DNA of 20,908 nucleotides, taken from Bacillota bacterium (GTDB lineage: Bacteria > Bacillota_A > Clostridia > Peptostreptococcales > Anaerovoracaceae). The stretch is from assembly GCA_017437925.1 (NCBI GenBank), contig JAFRWQ010000166.1:1-20908 (forward strand), read 5' to 3'. The translations under genes and the position numbers were made by a program. The stretch's first letter is position 1; every line of letters starts with the position of its first letter. This document shows, piece by piece, positions 7,653-15,101 of this stretch. The notes below the pieces were generated by a model. That model saw only the letters and a program-made list of their open reading frames with translations, did not search any database and was not told the origin of the DNA.

Positions 7653-8996
7653 ATGACCGACGCCCCGGTCCTGAAAATGCATAGCGAAGCGCCCGAAAGC
7701 GGGGCTCTCAAGGCTTTGCTCAAAGCAGCGCCTTCCTGCGCCCTGTTTCTGAGCCTTGCCATAGCCTTCGGCAGTATGCTCAGCCTGGGGTTCAGGCCTC
7801 TTCCTCTAATCGCAGGCCTTCTTGCCGCGGCGGCGTTCTCCCTCCTTCCCAAAGGCAGGGCGGGGTCGCTTCGGGTCGTAACGTTTTCGGCGGTCCTGTT
7901 TTCCTTCGCAGTCTCGGAGCCTTTGAGGGAAGGCCTGATGCTGCTGGCGAACCGCGTCTTTCAGGCCAGCGAAGCGGTGAATTCCTACGCCTACGACTAC
8001 TTCGCGCCCGTACTTTCCGAAGGCTCCCCGGTCTTCGCAATATGCCTGCTGCTCATCGCCCTTGTTCTCGCAGCCGCGGCGTCGCTTTGGAAGAGCCGTC
8101 CTCTTATCGGCCTCATGTTCATAGCCGCTGCCGCCTTCGAAGCCTACTTCGGCGTCACCCCGGGCCTTTGGGCCAACCTGCTGCTCGCGGCCGTGATCGC
8201 GGCCCTCGCCGTCTCTTCGGGAGGCGACATGAAGGGGGGAGCCGCCGTGCTGGCGGGAGCTTCCCTCATAGCCCTCGCGGTCTTCATCATCGCCCCCTCC
8301 CCGAACAGGGCGGTCGAAGACTATTCCGAACAGCTGAGGGACCGCTTCGCCGTCATCGCTTCGGGCTTCAGCGAACAGTTCGAAGAGCCCGAGACTGTCA
8401 CCGAAGACATAAAGCAGGAGTCGAGGCAGCATGAGGAGCTGACCGATCCGGGCAAGACCGCGGAAAACGATATACGCGAGTTCGAAAAGCAGACCGAAAA
8501 CGAAAAGGAGCTGTCCCTTCCCGAAAGGATCGACTACCTGCGCATAATACTGCTGACGCTGCTTGTGCTGCTGCTCCTTACCGTCCCGTTTCTGCCCTTC
8601 CTCATATTCACGAGGGCAAGGCGCCTCACCGAAGAGAGGCTGGCGTCCTTCGCCGTCCCCTCCGATTCCGAAGCCATCTGCGCCCTCTTCTCCCACACCC
8701 TTGACTGGCTCAAACGCGCCGGCCTCGACACGAAGAATCAGCCCTATTCGCTCTGCGAAGGGGCCGTGAGGGAAATGACCTCCGAAGACTACGCCGAAGC
8801 CTTTTCCGATATGGTCCCCATCTGGCAGGAAGCCAGGTACAGCGACCACCCCATGAGCGGGGAACAGAGGGAGGCCGCCCGCGCCCTGCTGGACACCACA
8901 GCCGGGCTGCTGTATGATAGAGCGGACAGGCTGACCAGATTCAAAATGAGATACATAGACTGCCTTTGCGGGAGCACGAGCCTTGAAAAAGCTTAA
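7653..8996 (+). CDS. Multi-TM protein, TgpA-like architecture without the transglutaminase domain
   Basis: The 447-residue protein follows a perfect AGGAGG. Six or seven hydrophobic helices fill residues 28-215, then an acidic, coiled region (about 215-290, many E, K and Q) and one more strong helix (about 293-318). The cytoplasmic C-terminus, residues 320-447, resembles the DUF4129 tail found after transglutaminase domains, with a pattern of small helices and an E-A-R-Y-S-D-H segment. In most MoxR/DUF58 operons the third gene encodes a TgpA/DUF3488 protein in which an extracytoplasmic transglutaminase-like domain lies between the TM bundle and the last helix. Here about 75 polar residues with no Cys-His-Asp triad occupy that place. 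The start of the next gene overlaps its end by 14 bases. Confidence 0.7.
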   Translation: MTDAPVLKMHSEAPESGALKALLKAAPSCALFLSLAIAFGSMLSLGFRPLPLIAGLLAAAAFSLLPKGRAGSLRVVTFSAVLFSFAVSEPLREGLMLLANRVFQASEAVNSYAYDYFAPVLSEGSPVFAICLLLIALVLAAAASLWKSRPLIGLMFIAAAAFEAYFGVTPGLWANLLLAAVIAALAVSSGGDMKGGAAVLAGASLIALAVFIIAPSPNRAVEDYSEQLRDRFAVIASGFSEQFEEPETVTEDIKQESRQHEELTDPGKTAENDIREFEKQTENEKELSLPERIDYLRIILLTLLVLLLLTVPFLPFLIFTRARRLTEERLASFAVPSDSEAICALFSHTLDWLKRAGLDTKNQPYSLCEGAVREMTSEDYAEAFSDMVPIWQEARYSDHPMSGEQREAARALLDTTAGLLYDRADRLTRFKMRYIDCLCGSTSLEKA

Positions 8997-10197
8997 ACTT
9001 GCCATAATCGCATATCTGCTGGTCATATCGCTCTGCGGCTGCAGGACCAGGACCACCCTGGTGCAGCCCGAGCTGCTGCAGGAGCCCGTCCTTCAGGAGA
9101 CCCAGGCATCGGCCGAGGCCCCGGAGCCGGAAAAGCCGGAGCCCGAAGCCCCGAAGGAGGAGCCTCCCAAAGAGGAGCCCGAGCCCCCGAAGGAAGAGCC
9201 TCCCAAAGAGGAGCCCCAGCCTCCCGGGGAAGAGCAGAAGCCCGAGGAAAAGGTCCCCGAAAAGCCAGCTCCGAAGAAGCCTCAGAAGGCTCAGCCCAAA
9301 GAGCCCGAAGAAAAGAAGCCCGAGGAGCAGAAGCCCGAAGACCCCGAGCCTCCCAAAGAAGAGCCCGAGCCTCAGCAGCCCGAGGAGCCTCCCGCCGAGC
9401 CCGCTGAACCCGTCCAGCCCTCCGTAAACACGGAGCCCGAGGATACACAGCGCCGCGAATACTCTTCAGACAGCAGCGGAGAGATAAACCCCGAGGCAGA
9501 GACCGTCCTTGCCGCACCCGGCGAAGGCGATTCCGACCTTCCGACCCCGGTCCCTGGAGAAGGGGAGACCGTGAACGCCGAAGGCGAGGGGACCGACAGG
9601 ACAGCGACCGAGACCGTCCCCGCCGACGACGCCGACAAGCTGGGCGTTGACGAAAAGGGAGAGGTCGCGGACAGCGTCCAGACCTACTATCTGACCCTCC
9701 TGGATTCCCGCCTGGGCGCCCTCTTCGAGTGCAAGAGGCTCTACGTCTACTGGGAGACCCCCGAAGACCACCGCACTATATATAAGACCGCGAGAGAGCA
9801 CAAGCTCATAACCGGGGCGGGAGCCTACGACGTCTCGGCCAAGCTGCTCGAGGAGAACCTGACCGTCGACGACGGCTGGATAGGCCGCAAGAACCCCGAC
9901 GTCATAGTGAAAGTGATGGAGGGCGGAGCCCTCGACGGGGCCGCCGCGAAGAGCCTTGCTCAGGACATAGCCTCAAGGCCGGGCCTGGGCGACACCGCCG
10001 CAGTGAGGGAAAAGAGGGTGCTGGTCCTCTCCGAAAAGCTCCTCTCCACCAACGCGGGGCGCACCGCCGCCATGCTCTACCTCGCCAAGATGATGTATCC
10101 CGACCAGATGGAAGACGTGGATCCCGACGAAGCCCTCAAGGCCCTGGCGGCCGAAGCCGGAAGCTCCTACAGCGGATCCTACGCCTCAGCGATGTGA
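8983..10197 (+). CDS. Pro/Glu-rich lipoprotein with C-terminal half of a FecB/BtuF-like binding fold
   Basis: This 404-residue protein uses a TTG start (GGGAG eight bases upstream) and overlaps the previous gene by 14 bases. Residues 1-20 are a lipoprotein signal with lipobox L-C-G-C (Cys20 lipidated). Residues 40-150 are almost only Pro, Glu, Lys and Gln in repeats such as P-P-K-E-E-P-E-P, a likely extended spacer across the cell wall. Residues 150-225 are Thr/Glu-rich linker. The globular end (about 229-395) looks like the C-terminal lobe of class III solute-binding proteins: R-L-Y-V-Y-W-E, I-T-G-A-G-A-Y, N-P-D-V-I-V-K-V (304-311), A-V-R-E-K-R-V-L-V-L-S (340-350), and an ending with L-Y-L-A-K-M-M-Y-P-D near 365-374. 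No N-terminal lobe is present. It may dock a ligand or partner for the ECF component encoded next; this is inference. Confidence 0.7.
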   Translation: MKKLKLAIIAYLLVISLCGCRTRTTLVQPELLQEPVLQETQASAEAPEPEKPEPEAPKEEPPKEEPEPPKEEPPKEEPQPPGEEQKPEEKVPEKPAPKKPQKAQPKEPEEKKPEEQKPEDPEPPKEEPEPQQPEEPPAEPAEPVQPSVNTEPEDTQRREYSSDSSGEINPEAETVLAAPGEGDSDLPTPVPGEGETVNAEGEGTDRTATETVPADDADKLGVDEKGEVADSVQTYYLTLLDSRLGALFECKRLYVYWETPEDHRTIYKTAREHKLITGAGAYDVSAKLLEENLTVDDGWIGRKNPDVIVKVMEGGALDGAAAKSLAQDIASRPGLGDTAAVREKRVLVLSEKLLSTNAGRTAAMLYLAKMMYPDQMEDVDPDEALKALAAEAGSSYSGSYASAM

Positions 10198-10205
10198 GGT
10201 CTTTT

Positions 10206-10733
10206 ATGAGCAAGAAAATACAGAAGATAACATATTCGGGCCTTTACCTTGCCATAGCCCTGGTCCTGCCCTTCATCACCGGGCAGATCCCCCAGATAGG
10301 GGCCATGCTCTCGCCCATGCACATTCCCGTGCTGCTCTGCGGCTTCGTCTGCGGCTGGCAGTGGGGCATGCTGGTGGGCCTCACAGCTCCCATACTGCGC
10401 TCCCTGCTCTTCGGCATGCCGGCCATGTACCCCACGGCCGTAGCGATGACCTTCGAGCTGGCGGCCTACGGGGCCGTCGCGGGCCTCATGTACAGGGCAC
10501 TTCCGAAAAAGACCTCAAGCATATACATCTCCCTCATAGTCGCCATGATAACTGGAAGGCTGGTCTGGGGAGCCGCCCGCTTCATACTGGCGGGCCTTTC
10601 GGGCACCGAGTTCCCCATGGCCCTCTTCATAGCGGGAGCCTTCACCAACGCGATCCCCGGCATCATACTCCACATCGTCGTGATACCCTACATAGTCATG
10701 GCGATGGAAAAGGCGAAGCTCACCCTCAGCTGA
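10206..10733 (+). CDS. ECF transporter S component
   Basis: A 175-residue membrane protein with about six helices and the compact shape of ECF S components, which bind a vitamin or metal and join the shared EcfA/A'/T module. Family features are the Y-S-G-L-Y-L-A-I-A start after a basic tip, the M-H-I-P-V-L-L-C-G-F segment after helix 1, the A-P-I-L-R-S-L-L-F-G-M-P loop and a last helix following an A-F-T-N-A-I-P-G motif. A start at 10194 (ATGTGA overlap with the upstream stop) is possible, but ATG 10206 has a GAGGT ribosome site and gives a typical start. No energising module is in the window, so it would use one encoded elsewhere. The substrate is not readable. A half BtuF-like neighbour hints at a corrinoid, but that is weak. 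Confidence 0.82.
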   Translation: MSKKIQKITYSGLYLAIALVLPFITGQIPQIGAMLSPMHIPVLLCGFVCGWQWGMLVGLTAPILRSLLFGMPAMYPTAVAMTFELAAYGAVAGLMYRALPKKTSSIYISLIVAMITGRLVWGAARFILAGLSGTEFPMALFIAGAFTNAIPGIILHIVVIPYIVMAMEKAKLTLS

Positions 10734-10737
10734 ACGC

Positions 10738-10819
10738 AAAAAAAAAACGCCGCAGGCCTCAAAGAGCAGGCTCCCGAAGAACCCATAGAGATACAAAAGA
10801 CCAATGAAACAGGGGGGGG
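10738..10819 (+). repeat. Homopolymer tracts A10 and G8 between operons
   Basis: The 97-base gap holds a run of ten A (10738-10747) and a run of eight G (10812-10819). The G8 run flows into GAGAACTAGGAA and forms the ribosome site of the STAS gene at 10831. No clear terminator or promoter was found in the gap, so read-through from the upstream operon is possible. Confidence 0.7.
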
Positions 10820-10830
10820 AGAACTAGGAA

Positions 10831-11136
10831 ATGAGTATGGATATCAGCCTCATTAAGCACGGCAACGAAGCGGAGCTCAAGCTCAACGGCTACATAGACG
10901 CCGGCAACGCCGCCGAGGCCGAAAAGGTCCTCGTCGACGTGGCGGGCCAGTTCGACAAGCTGACCCTGGATATGGAAAAGCTTGAGTACGTATCAAGCGC
11001 CGGCCTAAGAGCCTTCAAGCGCATATACATGGACCTGCGCCGCAGGGGCGGCGTCCTGTCCGCGAAAAACGTGGACAAGTCCATCATGGAAGTGCTCGAG
11101 GTCACAGGCTTTACCCGTCTGTTCAGGTTCATATAA
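10831..11136 (+). CDS. STAS-domain anti-anti-sigma factor (RsbV/SpoIIAA-like)
   Basis: A single STAS domain of 101 residues. The hallmark is the Y-V-S-S-A-G-L-R-A-F segment near residues 53-62, where the second Ser is the usual target of a partner kinase, followed by the M-E-V-L-E-V-T-G-F-T-R-L-F end typical of the family. In partner-switching modules the unphosphorylated STAS protein binds the RsbW-type kinase and frees a sigma factor or other target. The next gene, 18 bases downstream, encodes such an ATPase, which supports a cognate pair. A second in-frame ATG lies six bases after the first and could also be used. Confidence 0.92.
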   Translation: MSMDISLIKHGNEAELKLNGYIDAGNAAEAEKVLVDVAGQFDKLTLDMEKLEYVSSAGLRAFKRIYMDLRRRGGVLSAKNVDKSIMEVLEVTGFTRLFRFI

Positions 11137-11154
11137 AAGGGGAAGGATAACGAA

Positions 11155-12339
11155 ATGGAAAGCCTGACCATTAATGCCGAGGTCAGAAACCTTGGCCTTG
11201 TTAATAATTTCGTACTCAGCCGCCTTGAGAACTGCGGCTGCTGCGACCACCGCACTCTCATGCAGATCAGGCTGGCCGTTGAGGAGATATTCGTCAACAT
11301 ATCCAGCTACGCCTACGACCCCTCGGTGGGGCCCGCCGAGGTGCGCTGCGAGGTCCTGAAAGATCCGTTAAGAGTCGTTATCCAGTTCCTCGACGGAGGC
11401 AAGCCCTTCGATCCTCTTGCAAGGGAAGACGCCGACACCTCGGAAGACGCGCTTTTGGAGCGCGACGGAGGCCTCGGAATACTCCTGGTCAAGGAGGCCA
11501 TGTGCGTGCTCAGGGAATACATGCCCGCCCACGAGTTCAGCGCCTACTGCGAGGAGATAAACCGGGCCCACCCCAAAAGGACGGTCTCTCCCTCAAGCTT
11601 TACCCCTGAGCGCATGCAGGGAAAGGTGATGACCGCCGCCGAGATACGCCAGGAAGCCAAGAGGCAGCTGAGGGTCGGTTTCTCCGAGGACGCCTGCGCC
11701 GCTGTTATGGCGGCAAGGCTGCTTTCAAAGGGAGACCGCAACGCCCTTATCACTCCCGAGGCCCTCGAGGAAACAAAAGCCAAGCTCTTCAAGGGAGGCT
11801 CGGCATTCAGCCGCGCCATGAGCAACGAGAAGGACCGCGAGGTCTTCAGGCAGATGGCAAGGGACGGAAAGATGGCAGCTCTGGGCAAGGAGATCGAAAA
11901 GCGCTCCAACAGCCACACAATCGGAGCAGCCCAGTATCAGATCAACCGCTCCATCAATACACTGACTTCGGGCGGGCCGCTCAACCGGTACTTTACTTCC
12001 GAGCATCTGGCGACCATATACGCATCCCACGAGCTGGCTTCCCACGCCGAGCCCGGCGTAAAGATAGACAAGAACGCCCTTAAGGATGCCAAAGAGCAGG
12101 TCCTGCAGGATCCAAACTTCAAGAAGATGGTGGACAGCTACATCAGCGATCCCGAGTACAAGAATCTCATCAACAAGGACCTGACCCTCGACGGGACAGG
12201 CTCCATATTCGCTCTTGAGATGCACAAGCATAGGAATCCCCAGGCTCAGAAGCCCGCAAGGCAGAATGCCGATGCCCGGCCGGAGCAGCAGCGCGAGCGT
12301 GGCGATGAGCAGCAGCTCCAGCCCCGGCCCGCGCCCTAA
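11155..12339 (+). CDS. RsbW-like ATP-binding protein with long unknown C-terminal domain
   Basis: The first about 125 of 394 residues are a GHKL-type ATPase of the anti-sigma/serine kinase class: N box E-E-I-F-V-N-I-S-S-Y-A (E43, E44, N48), G1 box D-G-G-K-P-F-D-P (80-87) and G2 box G-G-L-G-I-L-L-V-K (105-113). The usual end of such kinases (a Tyr strand and an N-x-L motif) is replaced from about residue 122. The remaining about 270 residues are mostly charged helices: an A-A-E-I-R-Q-E-A-K segment, a Gly/Ser/Asn-rich S-H-T-I-G-A-A-Q-Y-Q-I-N-R-S-I-N-T-L-T-S-G-G stretch near 260, and a Gln/Arg/Pro-rich tail. No frameshift is needed, because the frame runs to 12339 and the next gene's GAGGAGG follows. 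Paired with the STAS gene upstream. The extension's function is not recognised. Confidence 0.85.
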   Translation: MESLTINAEVRNLGLVNNFVLSRLENCGCCDHRTLMQIRLAVEEIFVNISSYAYDPSVGPAEVRCEVLKDPLRVVIQFLDGGKPFDPLAREDADTSEDALLERDGGLGILLVKEAMCVLREYMPAHEFSAYCEEINRAHPKRTVSPSSFTPERMQGKVMTAAEIRQEAKRQLRVGFSEDACAAVMAARLLSKGDRNALITPEALEETKAKLFKGGSAFSRAMSNEKDREVFRQMARDGKMAALGKEIEKRSNSHTIGAAQYQINRSINTLTSGGPLNRYFTSEHLATIYASHELASHAEPGVKIDKNALKDAKEQVLQDPNFKKMVDSYISDPEYKNLINKDLTLDGTGSIFALEMHKHRNPQAQKPARQNADARPEQQRERGDEQQLQPRPAP

Positions 12340-12354
12340 AGAGGAGGTAATCAC

Positions 12355-12834
12355 ATGGAAAGAGAGATACTGCTTCTGGGAGACCCCCGGCTTTACGAGG
12401 TCTGCGAAGAGGTCAGAAGAGATGAACTTGAGGAGCTCAGGCCGGTATTTGAGGACATGTTCGACTGCATCAGGGGAATACGCAGGGACTACGGTTTCGG
12501 GCGGGCCATCGCAGCTCCCCAGATCGGGGTCAAAAAGCGCCTCATCTGCATGCTGACAGACAGGCCTTATGTTATAATAAACCCGGAGCTGGAATTCGTC
12601 GGAGACGAGATGATGGAGCTTATGGACGACTGCATGTCCTTCCCGAATCTCCTGGTCAGGGTAAGGCGCTACAGGCACTGCATACTGCGCTATACCGACG
12701 AGAACTGGGTGAAGCGGGAAAAGCGTATGGACGACGACATGTCGGAGTTCATCCAGCACGAGTACGACCATCTTGACGGCATACTGGCTACCATGAGGGC
12801 TGTGGACAGCAGATCCTTCGCAATGAAGAAGTAG
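12355..12834 (+). CDS. def: Divergent peptide deformylase
   Basis: A 159-residue protein of the metal-dependent deformylase family, which removes the formyl group from nascent proteins. The three motifs are all present but altered. Motif 1 is G-F-G-R-A-I-A-A-P-Q (usual form G-x-G-L-A-A-x-Q), motif 2 is D-D-C-M-S (usual E-G-C-L-S) and motif 3 is Q-H-E-Y-D-H-L-D-G (usual Q-H-E-x-D-H). The metal ligands Cys and two His and the catalytic Glu are kept, so it is likely a working metalloenzyme. The changed motif 2 and the extra residues in motif 1 suggest an accessory paralogue, not the housekeeping copy. A consensus GAGGAGG starts eight bases before the ATG, and only 15 bases separate it from the ATPase gene, implying one transcript. 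Confidence 0.85.
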   Translation: MEREILLLGDPRLYEVCEEVRRDELEELRPVFEDMFDCIRGIRRDYGFGRAIAAPQIGVKKRLICMLTDRPYVIINPELEFVGDEMMELMDDCMSFPNLLVRVRRYRHCILRYTDENWVKREKRMDDDMSEFIQHEYDHLDGILATMRAVDSRSFAMKK

Positions 12835-12923
12835 GCTGATCCCCGGCTTTGGGGCGCGCTTAAGACCCGCGGCTTCGTCAAGCTTTACTATCGCATGGCG
12901 CAATATTGAAAGGAAGGACGGCA

Positions 12924-13883
12924 ATGCTTCACGAGATCAGTTTCAAATCGTACAACCAGAGGGATAAGGTCTGCGGATGGGTATATGTTCCAGCGGCGGA
13001 GCCTGTGGGCGTGATCCAGCTCGTTCACGGCTTCGGAGAGCACTCCCGCAGATACCTGCACATGATCGTAAAGTTTATGGAGGCGGGCTTCATAGTCGCT
13101 GCCGACGACCACGTGGGTCACGGCAAGACCGCCGTGGAGAACGGCATATGGGGCGACTGGGGCGGAATGGGCGTCCACACCATGATGGAGGATGAACACA
13201 GTCTGACCGCTCTGGTAAAGGAGATGTATCCGGGTCTTCCGTATTTCATGTTCGGCCACAGCATGGGCTCCTTCATAGCCCGCGATTACATCACCAAGTA
13301 CGGCGGCGAGCTGGACGGAGTGACCCTCTGCGGTACCTCCGGAGTCTTCCCCGGCCTTGACAACAGCATCGCCTACCTTCAGAAGCTGGTGGACGAGGGC
13401 AAGGGCCACGAGTCTGATCCCAACGTGGGCGCCGTGGTCATGGGCTGGATGTTCGGACGCTGCGAGGAGGGAGTCAAGCTGGGCAACGAGTGGATATGCC
13501 ACGACAAGTTCGTTCAGCAGGACCACGCCAAGGACCCCTTCGACGCCTTCACAAGGCCCACCAGCAACCGCTCCTTCCTGGATTTCTGCGGAATGATAGA
13601 GGTCATAACCGGGCCCGAGTGGGCAGCCAAGGTGCCCGCCGCTCTTCCGATCTACAACATAGCCGGCGACCAGGACCCCGTCGGACAGTACGGCGAGGGC
13701 GTCTATCAGGTGTCCAACTGGCTGGCAGCGGCCGGCTGCCATGTGGAGACCCGGCTCTATTCGGGCTACCGCCACGAGATCCACAATTACGCCGATCTTA
13801 AGGACGAGGTCGAAGACGGCATCATCGATTTCTTCTACTCCTGCATAGGCGCAGACGATGAGGAGATCGAGCTGGAGTTATAA
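12924..13883 (+). CDS. Alpha/beta hydrolase, lysophospholipase/monoacylglycerol lipase type
   Basis: The 319-residue protein belongs to the serine-aminopeptidase S33 / Hydrolase_4 group of alpha/beta hydrolases. The oxyanion segment is L-V-H-G-F-G-E-H-S-R-R-Y, the nucleophile elbow G-H-S-M-G-S, the acid is in G-D-Q-D-P-V-G and the catalytic His in G-Y-R-H-E-I-H-N-Y. Members cleave monoacylglycerols, lysophospholipids or short esters. No signal peptide is seen, so it acts in the cytosol or at the inner membrane face. An upstream TTG (12906) is open, but AGGAAGG (12911-12917) places the start at ATG 12924. It ends in a strong bidirectional terminator. It lies 89 bases after the deformylase gene with no clear terminator between them. 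Confidence 0.92.
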   Translation: MLHEISFKSYNQRDKVCGWVYVPAAEPVGVIQLVHGFGEHSRRYLHMIVKFMEAGFIVAADDHVGHGKTAVENGIWGDWGGMGVHTMMEDEHSLTALVKEMYPGLPYFMFGHSMGSFIARDYITKYGGELDGVTLCGTSGVFPGLDNSIAYLQKLVDEGKGHESDPNVGAVVMGWMFGRCEEGVKLGNEWICHDKFVQQDHAKDPFDAFTRPTSNRSFLDFCGMIEVITGPEWAAKVPAALPIYNIAGDQDPVGQYGEGVYQVSNWLAAAGCHVETRLYSGYRHEIHNYADLKDEVEDGIIDFFYSCIGADDEEIELEL

Positions 13884-13908
13884 GCCTTAGAACACCAAAA
13901 AGCATAAA

Positions 13909-13939
13909 ACCGCCCGGGCATGAGCCCGGGCGGTATTTT
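13909..13939. terminator. Bidirectional terminator between convergent genes
   Basis: An 11-bp perfect stem (13909-13919 with 13924-13934, loop ATGA) is followed by ATTTTTG rightward. Leftward it is followed by TTTTATGCTTTTT. It serves both the hydrolase gene ending at 13883 and the phosphoribosyltransferase gene ending at 13954. Confidence 0.93.
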
Positions 13940-13953
13940 TGCATTTTCCGCTG

Positions 13954-14511
13954 TTATTTCACGCTGCCGTCGGCGTTGAAGAGGGGGAGGGGAGCGAGGA
14001 AGGCGATGTCATCCCTTTCGGCCGCTTCTCCTTCGGCAAGGACCGCTATGCGTCCGGCGACGGTGCCTCCGGCCAGCTCGACCAGCTTTTCCATGGCCTT
14101 GAGGGAGCCTCCGGTGGATATGACGTCGTCCACCAGCAGTATGCGCTTTCCGCAGATCAGGTCGGCGTCGTCCCTTCCCAGGTAGAGCTTCTGGGTGCCC
14201 GCGGTGGTTATGGACTTGTCCTCCACGTGTATGGGGTCGGGCATGTAGGCCTTGGGGCCTTTTCTGGCTACGAAGTACTTGGGCGCCTTTGACTGGCGGG
14301 CCATCTCGTGGATGAGGGGTATGCTCTTGGCCTCGGCGGTCAGCATGTAATCGTAATCTTCGGGTGGGACCAGCTTGAGCAGTTCCGCGGCACAGGCTGT
14401 GGTGAGTTCGGCGTCTCCGAATACTATGAAGGCTGCGATATAAAGATCGTCGGTGATCCTGCATATGGGAAGCTCCCTGCGGAGTCCCGCTATTTCCATA
14501 GGATAAAACAT
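13954..14511 (-). CDS. Type I phosphoribosyltransferase, purine type
   Basis: A 185-residue cytosolic enzyme of the type I PRT fold. The PRPP-binding loop is V-D-D-V-I-S-T-G-G-S (residues 127-136), preceded by a hydrophobic strand I-L-L. The layout, with an early hood, an A-E-A-K-S-I-P-L segment that fits the pyrophosphate loop, and a late PRPP loop, resembles adenine or xanthine phosphoribosyltransferases used in purine salvage. The base cannot be assigned. A start at 14553 is open, but AAGAGGT six bases before ATG 14511 fixes the shorter one; a further in-frame Met lies four codons downstream. It stands alone, diverges from the DUF4298 gene and ends in a shared terminator. Confidence 0.85.
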   Translation of the reverse strand: MFYPMEIAGLRRELPICRITDDLYIAAFIVFGDAELTTACAAELLKLVPPEDYDYMLTAEAKSIPLIHEMARQSKAPKYFVARKGPKAYMPDPIHVEDKSITTAGTQKLYLGRDDADLICGKRILLVDDVISTGGSLKAMEKLVELAGGTVAGRIAVLAEGEAAERDDIAFLAPLPLFNADGSVK

Positions 14512-14576
14512 ATGGTACCTCTTGCTGTAACGCTTTAGAGAAGGTTTATACAATATAATACCATGTTTTCGGCCTC

Positions 14577-14604
14577 TTGTATCGTTTTTTCAGGCCTTTA
14601 TTAT
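14577..14604 (+). promoter_or_regulatory. Possible promoter of the DUF4298 gene
   Basis: TTGTAT (14577-14582) and TATTAT (14599-14604) are separated by 16 bases in the 166-base divergent gap. The -35 match is poor. AT-rich stretches at 14550-14565 probably hold the leftward promoter of the phosphoribosyltransferase gene, but I cannot fix its boxes. Confidence 0.35.
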
Positions 14605-14677
14605 CAATTCGGGGCCCCGGGCGCGGCAAATGTGCTATCATGTGGAAAGACCCTTAGCAAAGTTTTCGGAGGATGAA

Positions 14678-14983
14678 ATGGATCAGATAGAAAGAATAAA
14701 GAAGATGGAAAAGCTCATGGACGGCGTTGGCGCCGCCGTAAGCGACATGAACAGGGCTTTGGACGACTTTGAGGGCATACTCGACGCAGTCGCTTCCCTC
14801 GAAGCCTATTATTCAGGCGAGGACTGGATGAAGGACTTCGAAGCCGACGAAGCGGGAGAGCTTCCCAAAGACCTTAAGAGAGGAGTGCTCTCCGAGGACG
14901 GGCTCTTTGACCTGCTTGACGAAGAGAAGCAGGTCTTCGTTCGCATGATGGAGCTTTGCACCGAATACCTTAAAAACGCGTAA
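14678..14983 (+). CDS. DUF4298 domain protein
   Basis: A small, acidic, all-helical protein of 101 residues that matches DUF4298, a family of unknown function common in Firmicutes. The pattern is D-Q-I-E-R-I-K-K-M-E at the start, an A-L-D-D-F-E segment, an L-E-A-Y-Y-S-G-E-D-W-M-K-D-F-E-A-D core and an R-G-V-L-S-E-D-G-L-F-D-L-L segment. Predicted coiled helices and no signal peptide suggest a cytosolic protein. A longer frame opens at 14630, but GGAGG before ATG 14678 defines the start. It is monocistronic with a terminator 34 bases after the stop. Confidence 0.85.
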   Translation: MDQIERIKKMEKLMDGVGAAVSDMNRALDDFEGILDAVASLEAYYSGEDWMKDFEADEAGELPKDLKRGVLSEDGLFDLLDEEKQVFVRMMELCTEYLKNA

Positions 14984-15016
14984 GCATGAGTTTTGCGGTA
15001 AATAAAATCAGAAAGT

Positions 15017-15047
15017 CCGCCGTATCCCCGTGAACGGCGGTCTTTTT
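15017..15047 (+). terminator. Rho-independent terminator of the DUF4298 gene
   Basis: ccgccgt (15017-15023) pairs with acggcgg (15034-15040) across a 10-base loop and is followed by TCTTTTTT. Confidence 0.9.
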
Positions 15048-15075
15048 TCGACTTTAGCGCAAAAATACGCAAAGA

Positions 15076-15095
15076 TGTTGGACATTTGTTGGACA
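15076..15095 (+). promoter_or_regulatory. Tandem 9-bp direct repeat upstream of a promoter (candidate activator site)
   Basis: TGTTGGACA occurs at 15076-15084 and again at 15087-15095, an 11-bp period, ending six bases before the -35 box at 15102. Two half-sites on one helical face just upstream of -35 fit a response regulator or similar activator. The binding protein is unknown. Confidence 0.55.
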
Positions 15096-15101
15096 GGGCT
15101 T

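Noticed and set aside
7806..9056. Leftward open frame of 416 residues
   Set aside because: Antisense to the TM protein and lipoprotein genes; composition is Gly/Arg/Glu-rich and shows no family features.
10206..10733. Assigning the S component to a specific vitamin (cobalamin)
   Set aside because: The only hint is the BtuF-like half domain next door; substrate cannot be read from the sequence.
11725..12924. Long leftward open frame of 399 residues
   Set aside because: It runs antisense through the ATPase, deformylase and gap, has no recognisable domain, and the sense genes have clear motifs and ribosome sites. High GC makes such shadows common.
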